A DNA stretch of 64,000 nt from an uncultured bacterium (GTDB lineage: Bacteria > Actinomycetota > Coriobacteriia > Coriobacteriales > Coriobacteriaceae): the NCBI GenBank assembly GCA_905214105.1, contig CAJMKK010000001.1, positions 124,001 to 188,000 on the forward strand, in the 5' to 3' direction. The notes under the pieces were generated by a model. The model had not been told where the DNA came from and searched no databases. It worked only from the letters and a program-made list of their open reading frames with translations. The stretch's first letter is position 1; each line of letters opens with the position of its first letter. The translations under genes were made by a program, and so were the position numbers. This document shows positions 16,292 through 24,339 of this stretch, piece by piece.

Positions 16292-16307
16292 TGTTCGAAT
16301 GTGTTCA
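16292..16307. promoter_or_regulatory. Candidate DeoR-type box 2 upstream of lacA
   Basis: TGTTCGAATGTGTTCA resembles the box before lacF (TGTTCGATATTGTTC). The 307-bp gap 16108-16415 otherwise holds only the terminator and AT-rich promoter sequence. Confidence 0.45.
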
Positions 16308-16415
16308 AATAAACATGAACAGTGAAGAACCGCACATTCAGATGCCCGGACCTGAGCGCGATTCAACACTTCCAAACAGAAACTACGCACCTGCGTATCT
16401 CTCAAGGAGGATGTC

Positions 16416-16844
16416 ATGAGGGTTGTAATCGCTTCCGATGCCGACGGTATGTCGATGAAGGAGTCCATCAAGGAGATGCTCATCGCCGACGGTCACGAGG
16501 TCGTCGACTATTCCGAGACCCCTGCTGCGGACTTTGTCGATTCCGCGACCGCCGTTGCCAAGGACCTGCTGGAGCACAAGGATTCCCAGGGCTTCGCATT
16601 CGATAAGTATGGCGTCGGCTCCTATATGGCCGCCGTCAAGATCAAGGGCATGGTCGTCGCCAACATTTCCGACGAGCGTTCCGCTTACATGACCCGCGAG
16701 CACAACGGCTCGCGCATGGTCACCATGGGCCCGGGCGTTGTGGGCACCGAGGTCGCCAAGAAGATCGCCCGCGAGTTCCTGCGCGCCCAGTACGCCGGCG
16801 GCCGTCACCAGATCCGTGTCGACATGCTCAACAAGATGGCCTAA
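16416..16844 (+). CDS. lacA: Galactose-6-phosphate isomerase subunit A
   Basis: A 142-residue RpiB/LacA-family protein. With LacB it isomerises galactose-6-phosphate to tagatose-6-phosphate. The family core is seen in VVIASDADGMSMKESI at the N-terminus and GMVVANISDERSAYMTREHN around residues 80-100. As in other LacA subunits, the active-site Cys/GTG loop of RpiB is missing and is supplied by LacB. AGGAGG lies 5 nt before the ATG. lacB follows after 63 nt. The operon continues, through repeat C1, to the LacX-like gene and lacC. Confidence 0.92.
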   Translation: MRVVIASDADGMSMKESIKEMLIADGHEVVDYSETPAADFVDSATAVAKDLLEHKDSQGFAFDKYGVGSYMAAVKIKGMVVANISDERSAYMTREHNGSRMVTMGPGVVGTEVAKKIAREFLRAQYAGGRHQIRVDMLNKMA

Positions 16845-16907
16845 CGAGAGCCACCGAGAACTCGAACTTCTATCTCAACTTGTGAATTCAGACGAAAGGA
16901 CGTTCTG

Positions 16908-17432
16908 ATGAAGAAGACCATCGCAATCGGTTGCGACCATATCGTTACGGACGAGAAGATCTATCTGGCCGACCGCCTGGAGCAGGCTGGCTACAAGGTG
17001 CTCGACTGTGGCACCTACAGCCACACCCGTACGCACTATCCCATCTACGGTAAGGCCGTGGGCGAGGCCGTTGCCAGCGGCGAGGCCGACTTTGGCGTGG
17101 CCCTGTGCGGCACCGGCATCGGCATCACCAACGCCGTCAACAAGGTTCCCGGCGCCCGCTGCGCCCTGGTTCGCGACATGACCTCTGCCCTGTATGCTCG
17201 TCGTGAGCTCAACGCCAACATCGTGGGCTTTGGCGGCAAGATCACCGGCGAGTTCCTGATGGCCGATATCATGCTTGCCTTCCTGGAGGAGCCCTACGAG
17301 AAGACCCCCGAGCACGATGCCCTGATCGCCAAGATCGATGCCTGCAATAAGGCCGACGCCGAGGCTCAGGCCGACCCGCACTTCTTTGACGAGTTCCTCG
17401 AGAAGTGGGACCGCGGCGAGTATCACGACTAA
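16908..17432 (+). CDS. lacB: Galactose-6-phosphate isomerase subunit B
   Basis: A 174-residue RpiB/LacB-family protein, the catalytic partner of LacA. It has the metal-free isomerase motif [11 protein letters not shown] at the N-terminus, the active-site loop [17 protein letters not shown] around residues 64-80 with the catalytic Cys, and the anion-hole region [20 protein letters not shown]. Length matches LacB of lactic acid bacteria (171-172). AAAGGA precedes the ATG. Its stop codon is followed after three nt by the structured repeat C1. Confidence 0.94.
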   Translation: MKKTIAIGCDHIVTDEKIYLADRLEQAGYKVLDCGTYSHTRTHYPIYGKAVGEAVASGEADFGVALCGTGIGITNAVNKVPGARCALVRDMTSALYARRELNANIVGFGGKITGEFLMADIMLAFLEEPYEKTPEHDALIAKIDACNKADAEAQADPHFFDEFLEKWDRGEYHD

Positions 17433-17435
17433 GGG

Positions 17436-17585
17436 GGTTCCGGCGTTTTAACAAACGTCGGACCGGTCGACGCTGCGAAGCCATCTGGCGGGCAATCTGC
17501 CGCTCAGCTTCGACGGCATGACCAGAAGGTCAATGCCGTCTCGCTTCACGGCACCTTGCCTCGCCAGCTGGCTTCTCGCTGATGT
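17436..17585 (+). repeat. Structured stop-codon-proximal repeat, family C, copy 1
   Basis: It begins 3 nt after the lacB stop. The first hairpin is GGTTCCGGCGTTT/AAACGTCGGACC (17436-17464). The conserved linker TCGACGCTGC comes next. A long arm GAAGCCATCTGGCG (17477-17490) pairs with CGCCAGCTGGCTTC (17562-17575). It encloses GCAATCTGCCG, then GACGGCAT/ATGCCGTC closing around the conserved GACCAGAAGGTC, then GGCACCTTG. Copies 2 and 3 share the loops but have unrelated arms. The rest of the gap to 17806 holds no gene I can identify. Confidence 0.85.
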
Positions 17586-17806
17586 CTGAGTGGCCTGTGG
17601 GGTTACCACTGTTGTTGCGAAGCGTTCTGGTATGGCAAGTTGCTCCGATAACACGTTTGCTTGCCGAGCTTGTGTGCTTCGTTTTGGCGGTACCCGGCAT
17701 TCTGCAGCTTTTCAATTGACGGCTCGCGTTTCTGTGATGAGGCGCGGGCCGGTTTTCTATCAGCCCTATTGACTTGGCGGGCTGTCGTAAGAAAGGGAAG
17801 GCTCCT

Positions 17807-18688
17807 ATGGAGTTTGTTCTTGATAACGGTTCTATTCGTGTGGCACTGAGCACGGCTGGCGGATCGTTCACTTCGATTAAAGCCAACGGCCGCGAGTACC
17901 TGTGGCAGGGTGACCCGGCGGTCTGGTCGGGCCAAGCTCCCATTTGCTTCCCGATCTGCGGCGGCCTTCGTGACGGTCACGCAATGACCATGGGCGGCCG
18001 CGAGGTAAAGCTCGCCCGCCACGGCTTTGCTCGCAAGCAGGAGTGGAAGCTCGAGGAGCAGAGCGACAACATGGTTGCGCTGAGTCTGAGCTCTGCCGAC
18101 CATGCCGAACTGCTCGAGCAGTATCCGTATCCGTTTAAGATCGTTGCTCGTTACACGATTGATTCGGAAAAGGTGGCCGTGTCGTACGAGGTGACCAACG
18201 AGGGCACCGAGGACATGCCATTCTTTGTGGGTGGTCACCCCGGCTTTAAGTGCCCGCTCGACGAGGGCGAGTCCTATGACGACTATGAGCTTCGTTTTGA
18301 TCAGCGTGAGGCCGCCGAGCTCTGTACTGCCGTTCCCTTGACGGGCTTGATTGATGTTGAGCATCGCAGCAAGAACCCCATGATCGGCCAGAACCTGCCG
18401 CTTACCCACGAACTCTTCGACTTCGCGGAGACCATCTTTGATGTGCTCGTGAGCCGCGTGGTTACGCTGACCAAGAAAACCGAGGACAAGGGCGTGCGCC
18501 TGACGTTCCCCGATATGCCATACCTGATCGTGTGGAGCAAGCCCGAGGGCGATTTTGTGGCCGTGGAACCGTGGGGTGGTCTGTCCACCTGCTCCGACGA
18601 GGACGATATTCTAGAGCACAAGCGTGGCTGCCTGGTTGCCAAGCCGGGGGAGACCGTCATCCGCGGTTTTGAGATCGAGATCCTTTAA
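17807..18688 (+). CDS. lacX: Aldose 1-epimerase family protein (LacX-like)
   Basis: A 293-residue protein of the galactose-mutarotase-like fold, closest in style to LacX/YeaD proteins in lactic acid bacterial lac operons. Motifs are SGQAPICFPICGGLRDG near residues 45-60, the histidine of FVGGHPGFKCPL about 145 and VAVEPWGG near 250. It probably acts on the anomeric centre of a phosphorylated hexose such as galactose-6-phosphate or tagatose-6-phosphate. The start is ATG 17807 because GGAAGG lies 8 nt upstream and homology begins at MEFVLDNGS. It lies between lacB and lacC. The symbol is by analogy. Confidence 0.85.
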   Translation: MEFVLDNGSIRVALSTAGGSFTSIKANGREYLWQGDPAVWSGQAPICFPICGGLRDGHAMTMGGREVKLARHGFARKQEWKLEEQSDNMVALSLSSADHAELLEQYPYPFKIVARYTIDSEKVAVSYEVTNEGTEDMPFFVGGHPGFKCPLDEGESYDDYELRFDQREAAELCTAVPLTGLIDVEHRSKNPMIGQNLPLTHELFDFAETIFDVLVSRVVTLTKKTEDKGVRLTFPDMPYLIVWSKPEGDFVAVEPWGGLSTCSDEDDILEHKRGCLVAKPGETVIRGFEIEIL

Positions 18689-18744
18689 AGAGCTATCGTA
18701 TGTTTGGGGTCGCATACGTCGTGCCCCGGAAACAGGAGTTCAAC

Positions 18745-19680
18745 ATGATTCTGACCGTTACCATGAACCCGTCGATCGATACACGCTATCAACTCGATAA
18801 GCTGATCATCGACGATGTTAACCGTGTGACGCCCGAAAAGACCGCTGGTGGCAAGGGCCTCAACGTGAGCCGCGTGCTACTGCAGTTGGGCGACGACGTG
18901 CTCGCGACCGGTCTGCTCGGCGGCCACATGGGTGCCTATATGGCCGAGCTTATGGATGCCGACGGCGTCAAGAACGACTTTGTGCCCATCGCCGGTGAGA
19001 CGCGCATTTGCCTGAATATTCTGCACGAGGGTAATCAGACCGAGCTGCTGGAGAGCGGCCCTCAGATTGCGCCTGCCGAGCTTGAGGCCTTTACGGCCAA
19101 GTTCGCCGAGCTTGCAGCGAAGGCGGACGTCGTGACGCTTTCGGGTTCGCTGCCGCGTGGCGTCGATGCCGGTTACTATGCCGAGCTCGTCAAGATTGCC
19201 GAGGAGGAGGGCGCCAAGGTGCTGCTCGACACTTCGGGTGCATCGCTGGAGGCCGCGCTGGAATCTGACGCTAAGCCTGAGCTCGTAAAGCCCAACCTGA
19301 CCGAGATTAACGGCCTGCTGGGTACGTCCTTTACGACCGATGATGTCGATGCCCTGCGCGAGGCGCTTGCCGCCGATGGCCGCTTTGCCGGTATTCCCTG
19401 GGTCGTCGTCTCGATGGGCGCTGCCGGTTCGGTGGGCTTCCATGAGGGCCGCGCGTTCCGCGCCAAGACGCCCGCGATTGCGGCTGTGAACGCAACGGGT
19501 TCCGGCGACTCGACCATCGCCGGTTTTGCGCATGCCATTGCTGCTGGTGCCGACGACGTCACGGTGCTCAAGACCGCCAATACCTGCGGTAAGCTCAACG
19601 CCATGGATCCCAAGACCGGCCACCTGGTCATGGACCGCTGGGATGAAATCTTCAACAACGTTGAGGTAACTGAGCTTTAA
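18745..19680 (+). CDS. lacC: Tagatose-6-phosphate kinase
   Basis: A 311-residue PfkB/LacC-family kinase forming tagatose-1,6-bisphosphate from tagatose-6-phosphate and ATP. It starts MILTVTMNPSID, carries the sugar-binding GGKGLNVSRVL about residues 35-45, and ends in the ribokinase signature with catalytic Asp in NATGSGDSTIAGF about residues 250-262. 1-Phosphofructokinases share these motifs; the lac context decides. CAGGAG precedes the ATG. It is the last gene of the lacA-lacB-lacX-lacC run. Repeat C2 starts at the base after its stop codon. A paralogue tail is at 2-100. Confidence 0.92.
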   Translation: MILTVTMNPSIDTRYQLDKLIIDDVNRVTPEKTAGGKGLNVSRVLLQLGDDVLATGLLGGHMGAYMAELMDADGVKNDFVPIAGETRICLNILHEGNQTELLESGPQIAPAELEAFTAKFAELAAKADVVTLSGSLPRGVDAGYYAELVKIAEEEGAKVLLDTSGASLEAALESDAKPELVKPNLTEINGLLGTSFTTDDVDALREALAADGRFAGIPWVVVSMGAAGSVGFHEGRAFRAKTPAIAAVNATGSGDSTIAGFAHAIAAGADDVTVLKTANTCGKLNAMDPKTGHLVMDRWDEIFNNVEVTEL

Positions 19681-19835
19681 GGTTACGCGGGTTTACCAAC
19701 CCGCGTAACGGCTCGACGCTGCGCGGGCCGCATTTGGACAATCTGACGTTCAACTTCAAGGGCGCGACCAGAAGGTCAGCGCCCTTTCGTTTCGCGTCAC
19801 CTTGTCTCAAATGCGGCCCGCTCGCTGTCGTTGCC
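19681..19835 (+). repeat. Structured stop-codon-proximal repeat, family C, copy 2
   Basis: It begins at the base after the lacC TAA. The first hairpin is GGTTACGCGGGTT/AACCCGCGTAAC. The linker GCTCGACGCTGC follows. Long arm GCGGGCCGCATTTG pairs with CAAATGCGGCCCGC (19808-19821). Inside are CAATCTGACGTTCAACTTC, AAGGGCGC/GCGCCCTT around GACCAGAAGGTCA, and CACCTTG. It ends TCGCTGTCGTTGCC, a tail identical to that of copy 3. Confidence 0.87.
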
Positions 19836-19869
19836 AAACATCGGCGTCGCCGTGGTTGTCACTTGGGGT

Positions 19870-19923
19870 AGTCATTGGGGACGTTCTTTAATGACTGGTC
19901 GTTTAAGAACGTCCCCAATGGCT
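19870..19923. repeat. Inverted repeat, family E, copy 1
   Basis: AGTCATTGGGGACGTTCTT and AAGAACGTCCCCAATGGCT are inverted arms around about 15 nt. It lies 34 nt beyond repeat C2. The second copy (35281) also lies beside a C element. Confidence 0.8.
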
Positions 19924-19928
19924 ACACT

Positions 19929-19970
19929 CAAAAACGGCGCCCGTCGGCGATGTTGCCGGCGGGCGCCGTT
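19929..19970 (-). terminator. Terminator of the galK-galT operon
   Basis: ACGGCGCCCGTCGGC and GCCGGCGGGCGCCGT form the stem. On the minus strand it ends in GTTTTTGAG. Its sequence resembles the galM terminator. Confidence 0.88.
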
Positions 19971-19988
19971 GTCTTGAAGACGAAATAG

Positions 19989-20016
19989 TCCGTTTTCCTC
20001 CGTCCCCAAGGGATCA
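19989..20016 (-). repeat. Repeat H, copy 2, directly after the galT stop
   Basis: On the minus strand the galT TAA is followed without spacer by TGATCCCTTGGGGACGGAGG then AAAACGGA, identical over 28 nt to copy 1 at 1743. Confidence 0.82.
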
Positions 20017-21645
20017 TTACAGTGAGTCGATAAAGCGCTGCTGGGCGGCGCGGCCGGCTTCGTCCCACTTAAAGACGCCGGCGTTGTCGAGCACGTGGCC
20101 AAACACTACGCCGACTTCCTCGTGCAGGATGCCGATGGCGCTATCCGCCGTAAGCTCGTCGGCGCGGCGGGCATAGACATCCTCGGCCCACGCGGCATGG
20201 CTACGGCAGAGGTCGTCGCCCTCGAGCGCGCCGGCAAGGTCGTAGCTGGCATCGACCTTGGCCGCCAGCAGGTGCTCGCGGACAGCGCCGAGCTCGGGAA
20301 CCAGGCGCGGCGGCAAAATGGCCAAGCCCATGACCTCGATCAGGCCGATGTTTTCCTTCTTAATATGGTGATACTCGGCATGCGGATGGAACACGCCCAG
20401 CGGATGCTCGTCGGTTGTGATGTTGCAGCGAAGCGCCAGGTAGGCCTCGTAAGTCTCGCCGCCGGCATTGCCGCGGGAGTCGACGCGGCGGATGACCGGC
20501 GTCACGGTGTTGTGCGCCACGCCGTCGGCCGTGTGCGCGATGACGCCCACCGACTCATCGGTCCACTCGCGCCAGGCGAGGATAATCTTCTCGGCGGCGT
20601 CGAGCAACTGAGCACGGTCGTGCGAGCGCAGGCGCAGCACCGAAAGCGGCCACTGCAACACGGCGCCCGTAACGCCGTCAAAGCCGGGCACGCTAAACTG
20701 CGAGACCTCGGCGGCGTGCATCATGGGGAACTCGTGCGCGCCGCCCTGGAAGTGGTCGTGCGACAGAATCGAGCCGCCCACGATAGGCAGGTCGGCGTTG
20801 GAGCCGATGAAGTAATGCGGGAACAGGTCCACAAAGTCGAGCAGGCAGGTCAGGCCCTTGCGGTCGACGTGCATCGGACGATGCTCGGAGCTCATGGCAA
20901 TGCAGTGCTCGTTAAAGTACGCGTACGGGCTGTACTGGAAGCCCCAGCGCTCGCCGTCGAGCTGGATGGGGATAACGCGCAGATTCTGGCGGGCGGGGTG
21001 AGCTCCGCCGTCGGCTGCGGCGGAGCGTCCGGGATAGCCCTCGTTTTCGATGCAGAGCTGGCAGGCGGGATACTTCTCGTCCGTGTTCTTAGCTGCACCT
21101 GCCGCGGCGATATCGCGCGGGTCCTTCTCGGGCTTGGACAGGTTGATGGTGATCTCAAGATCGCCCCAGTTGGTGGGGGTGCTCCATTTGATGTTGCGCG
21201 CGATGGCGGCACGGCGCACGTAGCCGGCGTCGCAGCACAGGCCGTAGAACCAGTCGGTCGCGGCACGGGGCTCGTTGACGCCCATACGCCCATTGAATTC
21301 CTCGTTTACAACCGAAGGCCTCGGCATGAGCGCGCCCATGATGCGCATGGCGATGCGATCGCGGCCCGACGCCGTGTCCTCGGCAGCACCGTTGGCAACG
21401 GCAGTCTCGGCAAGCGCGGCAAGCGTGCCTTCAAGGTCAAAGTCGGGCAGGGTATCGGGGTGCAAGAGCGAGAGTTTCTCAACCTGGAGTGCCCAGGCCA
21501 TGTCGAGTGCCGGCCCCGTGGCGCCGATGCACTCGAGAACGGTGTTGTATGCCCAGATGCGATCGTCCTGGCCGATCATCGATCGGTGGATGGCATATTC
21601 GATGAGGCCCTGCGCGGCCTCGCGCACATCAGTCATTACAGCCAT
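20017..21645 (-). CDS. galT: UDP-glucose--hexose-1-phosphate uridylyltransferase (family 2)
   Basis: This 542-residue GalT of the Firmicutes/actinobacterial second type exchanges UMP between UDP-glucose and galactose-1-phosphate. Family blocks are LSKPEKDP, YPACQLCIENEGYPG (zinc-type cysteines), FQYSPYAYFNEHCI and the active-site GGSILSHDHFQGGAHEFPM. The ATG at 21645 overlaps the end of galK by 10 nt and has GGGGGC upstream. An alternative ATG forms a TAATG overlap at 21636. Translational coupling to galK is likely either way. It has its own terminator, preceded by repeat H. Confidence 0.93.
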   Translation of the reverse strand: MAVMTDVREAAQGLIEYAIHRSMIGQDDRIWAYNTVLECIGATGPALDMAWALQVEKLSLLHPDTLPDFDLEGTLAALAETAVANGAAEDTASGRDRIAMRIMGALMPRPSVVNEEFNGRMGVNEPRAATDWFYGLCCDAGYVRRAAIARNIKWSTPTNWGDLEITINLSKPEKDPRDIAAAGAAKNTDEKYPACQLCIENEGYPGRSAAADGGAHPARQNLRVIPIQLDGERWGFQYSPYAYFNEHCIAMSSEHRPMHVDRKGLTCLLDFVDLFPHYFIGSNADLPIVGGSILSHDHFQGGAHEFPMMHAAEVSQFSVPGFDGVTGAVLQWPLSVLRLRSHDRAQLLDAAEKIILAWREWTDESVGVIAHTADGVAHNTVTPVIRRVDSRGNAGGETYEAYLALRCNITTDEHPLGVFHPHAEYHHIKKENIGLIEVMGLAILPPRLVPELGAVREHLLAAKVDASYDLAGALEGDDLCRSHAAWAEDVYARRADELTADSAIGILHEEVGVVFGHVLDNAGVFKWDEAGRAAQQRFIDSL

Positions 21646-22841
21646 GCCGCGTAAGCCCCCTTGTCAGAAATCGCGTAGTGGCGGGCAGAGCCCTCGCCAA
21701 GCCAGCCGTTCATCTTGGCAATGAAGGTGTCGACCAGCTCGAGCGGCACGAAGGCCTGGATGGTACCGCCAAAGCCGCCGCCGTGGATACGAACGGCGCC
21801 ACGGCCGTCGAGCACATGCTCGGCAAGAGCAAGCGCGTACATGGAAGGCTGCTCGGCACCCAGCTTGGCAACAACATTCTGCAGGTACATGGCAGAGCTG
21901 GCGCCGGACTCGCGCGTCAGGACCAGGAACTGGTCGATGTCGCCGGCGTTCAGAGTTGCCCAGCGCTTGTCGACCAGGCCGTTCTCGTACCAGTAGTGAA
22001 CGGCGCGCAGGCAGGCACGGTCGCCCAGCTTGGTGCGCAGCTCGGGGAGCTTGGCGTCAAAGTCGGCAACGTTTACCTCGCACAGGCGTGCCTTGCCAAA
22101 CTCGGCGGCAACGTCCTGCATCTCGCGCGGAACGGCGGCGTAGTCGTCGGTAGCTGCCACATGGTCGGCGCCAACCTTAACGAGCACGAGCGCATAACCG
22201 TGATCCTCAAAGTTGAGCTCGAGCTTCTGGGTCTTAGGCTGAGCCTGGTCCTCAAAGTCCATGTAGGCGAGGCCACCCAGGCATACGGCGGCCTGGTCCA
22301 TCAGACCGCAGGGCTTGCCGTAGTAGTTGTTCTCGGTGCGCTGGCTCATCTGCGCGAGCGCGACGGGCTCGATGGCGGGCGCGCCCCAGAGCGTCTCCAT
22401 GGCGCGGCCGTACGCGGCCTCGACGGCAGCGGAGCTGGAAAGGCCGCCGCCCGAGGGGACGGAGCAGGTGAAAGCGAAATCGAAGCCGTGGGGCTCAACG
22501 CCAAGGGCTGCAATCTCGTGGGCCATACCGCGCACAAGGCTTGCGGACGTGCCCTTCTCGGACTCCTGAACGCCTAGCGTGTCGAGCGCGATTTCAAAGG
22601 TGGGATAGCCCTCGTCGGCTACGCGAACCTTGTTGGAATCGGTTGCCATGGCGATGCCGTCGACGGCGACATCGAGCGAGCCGGCGATAACGTGGCCACC
22701 CTCGTGGTCGGTGTGGTTGCCGCTGATCTCGGAACGGCCGGGCGCGTGCACGTAGAGCACCTGGCGGTCGCCGATGGGGCCAAACTCCTCCTCAAACAGC
22801 TTGGTGAGCGTGGCGAATGTCTTTTCGTCGGGGGTGGTCAT
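21636..22841 (-). CDS. galK: Galactokinase
   Basis: A 401-residue GHMP kinase that phosphorylates alpha-galactose at C1. The galactokinase signature GRSEISGNHTDHEGG is near residues 35-49, the ATP loop PSGGGLSSSAAVEAA about 123-137, the catalytic Asp region CGLMDQAA further on and the C-terminal GGGFGGTIQAF. The start ATG 22841 has AAAGGA 9 nt upstream; an in-frame extension to 22865 lacks family similarity. It is the first gene of galKT, divergent from a LacI regulator, with operators between them. Confidence 0.95.
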   Translation of the reverse strand: MTTPDEKTFATLTKLFEEEFGPIGDRQVLYVHAPGRSEISGNHTDHEGGHVIAGSLDVAVDGIAMATDSNKVRVADEGYPTFEIALDTLGVQESEKGTSASLVRGMAHEIAALGVEPHGFDFAFTCSVPSGGGLSSSAAVEAAYGRAMETLWGAPAIEPVALAQMSQRTENNYYGKPCGLMDQAAVCLGGLAYMDFEDQAQPKTQKLELNFEDHGYALVLVKVGADHVAATDDYAAVPREMQDVAAEFGKARLCEVNVADFDAKLPELRTKLGDRACLRAVHYWYENGLVDKRWATLNAGDIDQFLVLTRESGASSAMYLQNVVAKLGAEQPSMYALALAEHVLDGRGAVRIHGGGFGGTIQAFVPLELVDTFIAKMNGWLGEGSARHYAISDKGAYAAWL

Positions 22842-22881
22842 AGGAGTCCTTTCCTTGGCGCGCACGGGGAGTTTTGCGTCG

Positions 22882-22900
22882 TTATGAGTACGTTAACAAC
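22882..22900. promoter_or_regulatory. LacI-type operator 1 of galK-galT
   Basis: TTATGAGTACGTTAACAAC, about 40 nt upstream of galK. It has the same core as 22947 and 23072. Confidence 0.7.
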
Positions 22901-22946
22901 TTGAAGCGACATGAACCAAGTGTTCACGATGCCGCACGGTACGGGC

Positions 22947-22966
22947 TATGTTAACGTACTCATAAC
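22947..22966. promoter_or_regulatory. LacI-type operator 2 of galK-galT
   Basis: TATGTTAACGTACTCATAAC, an inverted copy of the 22882 site matching over 17 consecutive bases. Confidence 0.72.
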
Positions 22967-23071
22967 ACATCGCTTGTCACTTTTTGAGAATCTGGTAATC
23001 GGTAGAAATACAGCCGTGAACGGTACTGCCGTATGGACTTATAAAGCAGAAGAGATGCGGATAGAAAAAGT

Positions 23072-23087
23072 AGAGTACGTTAACATG
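23072..23087. promoter_or_regulatory. LacI-type operator 3, near the regulator gene
   Basis: AGAGTACGTTAACATG, the third GAGTACGTTAACA copy in this 337-bp gap, on the regulator side. It implies autoregulation. No gene is seen in the gap. Confidence 0.65.
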
Positions 23088-23178
23088 CGTCCGACGATAG
23101 CGGGCCTCGGCGCGGGGTGTATTTCTGCCCGGGCCGGCATTCACGCTATTCAGATCTCGCAAGGGTGAAGGTGATCCA

Positions 23179-24210
23179 GTGGCAAGGCGCCCGTCCAACG
23201 ATACAGGTACGCGTCCGGTCTCCATGGCCGACGTCGCCCGCGCTGCTGGCGTTTCGCAGCAGACGGTTTCGCGCGTCGCCAACGGCTTGCCCAACGTTAA
23301 CGAGCAGACGCGCCAGCGCGTGCAGGCCGCGATGCAAGAGCTCGGCTTTCGTCCGAGTTATGCCGGTCGCTCGCTGCGCGATGGCCGTTACCATTCGGTC
23401 GGCCTGTGCATCAACGATGTCACCAAGTTTGGTAACCTCTCAATGATCGACGGCATCGCCAGCGCTGCTCGCGAGCATAATTGCGCCATCACGCTGGTCG
23501 AGATGTCCAAGACCGAGGAGTTTTCGCTTGCCGAGGCCACGCGTCGAATGGCCGCGCTGCCCGTGGACGGCATCATCATCGGCATGAGCCGCATGGCGCC
23601 CGATTTTGAGACGTTTGATCCACTGCCGGGCATTGGCACGGTCATCGTTACCATGTATGCGCACCCGCGGGTGACCACGGTCGATTCCGACCATTACGGC
23701 TGCTCGCTATTGCTTATGGACCATCTGTTTGAGCTGGGGCACGAGCAGATTCGCTATATTGGCGGCCCGTCGTTCTCGGTCGACGAGCAATTTCGTCGAG
23801 CCGGTTGGCAGGATGCGCTCGAGCGTAAACACATCGAGCCGGCAGAGCCGCTCGAGGGCGACTGGTCTGCCAACAGCGGCTACGAGGCCGGCAGGTACCT
23901 GGCCGAGCACGATCGCACCATGACGGCGATCTATGCGGCAAATGATCAGATGGCAAATGGCGCGATTGCCGCGCTGCGCGATAGCGGTCTGCGCGTGCCT
24001 GAGGACGTGAGCGTGGTAGGCGTCGATGACTCGCTCGATGATTTTGTGGCACACAACGAGCTCACGACCGTGCGATTCGATCTACATCAGCGCGGACGCG
24101 AGGTATTCGAGCATGCGGTTCCCGAGGCGGGTACGGCGGGCAAAACTGTTGCCATTCGTATTCCCGGTCAGCTTATCGTTCGACATAGTACGGCGGCACC
24201 GCGTGCATAG
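23179..24210 (+). CDS. LacI-family repressor of galK-galT (GalR-like)
   Basis: A 343-residue LacI/GalR regulator with helix-turn-helix SMADVARAAGVSQQTVSRVA (recognition helix QQ), then an effector domain with ANDQMANGAIAAL and EDVSVVGVDDSLDD. The start is GTG 23179 with GAAGGTGAT at the right distance. Divergent placement from galK and three GAGTACGTTAACA sites in the gap make it the likely galactose-responsive regulator. It is paralogous to the regulators at 8167 and 13121. Confidence 0.9.
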   Translation: MARRPSNDTGTRPVSMADVARAAGVSQQTVSRVANGLPNVNEQTRQRVQAAMQELGFRPSYAGRSLRDGRYHSVGLCINDVTKFGNLSMIDGIASAAREHNCAITLVEMSKTEEFSLAEATRRMAALPVDGIIIGMSRMAPDFETFDPLPGIGTVIVTMYAHPRVTTVDSDHYGCSLLLMDHLFELGHEQIRYIGGPSFSVDEQFRRAGWQDALERKHIEPAEPLEGDWSANSGYEAGRYLAEHDRTMTAIYAANDQMANGAIAALRDSGLRVPEDVSVVGVDDSLDDFVAHNELTTVRFDLHQRGREVFEHAVPEAGTAGKTVAIRIPGQLIVRHSTAAPRA

Positions 24211-24339
24211 TTTCTGCAGGTCAACGGTGATATGTTGAACATCAATAACAATCGGTAAGGATGTCGGCAGATAGCTGTTGGGATGTAGCCGAGTGCTATG
24301 ATAGACGGGCTCTTTTGTCTATCTAGGAGGCTTTGCCTG

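Noticed and set aside
20095..21654. 519-codon plus-strand frame opposite galT
   Set aside because: Antisense shadow of a conserved enzyme. The same applies to the long frames opposite lacE2 (10947-12338), lacG2 (9407-10981), the exporter (39722-40819) and thrC (57690-58970).
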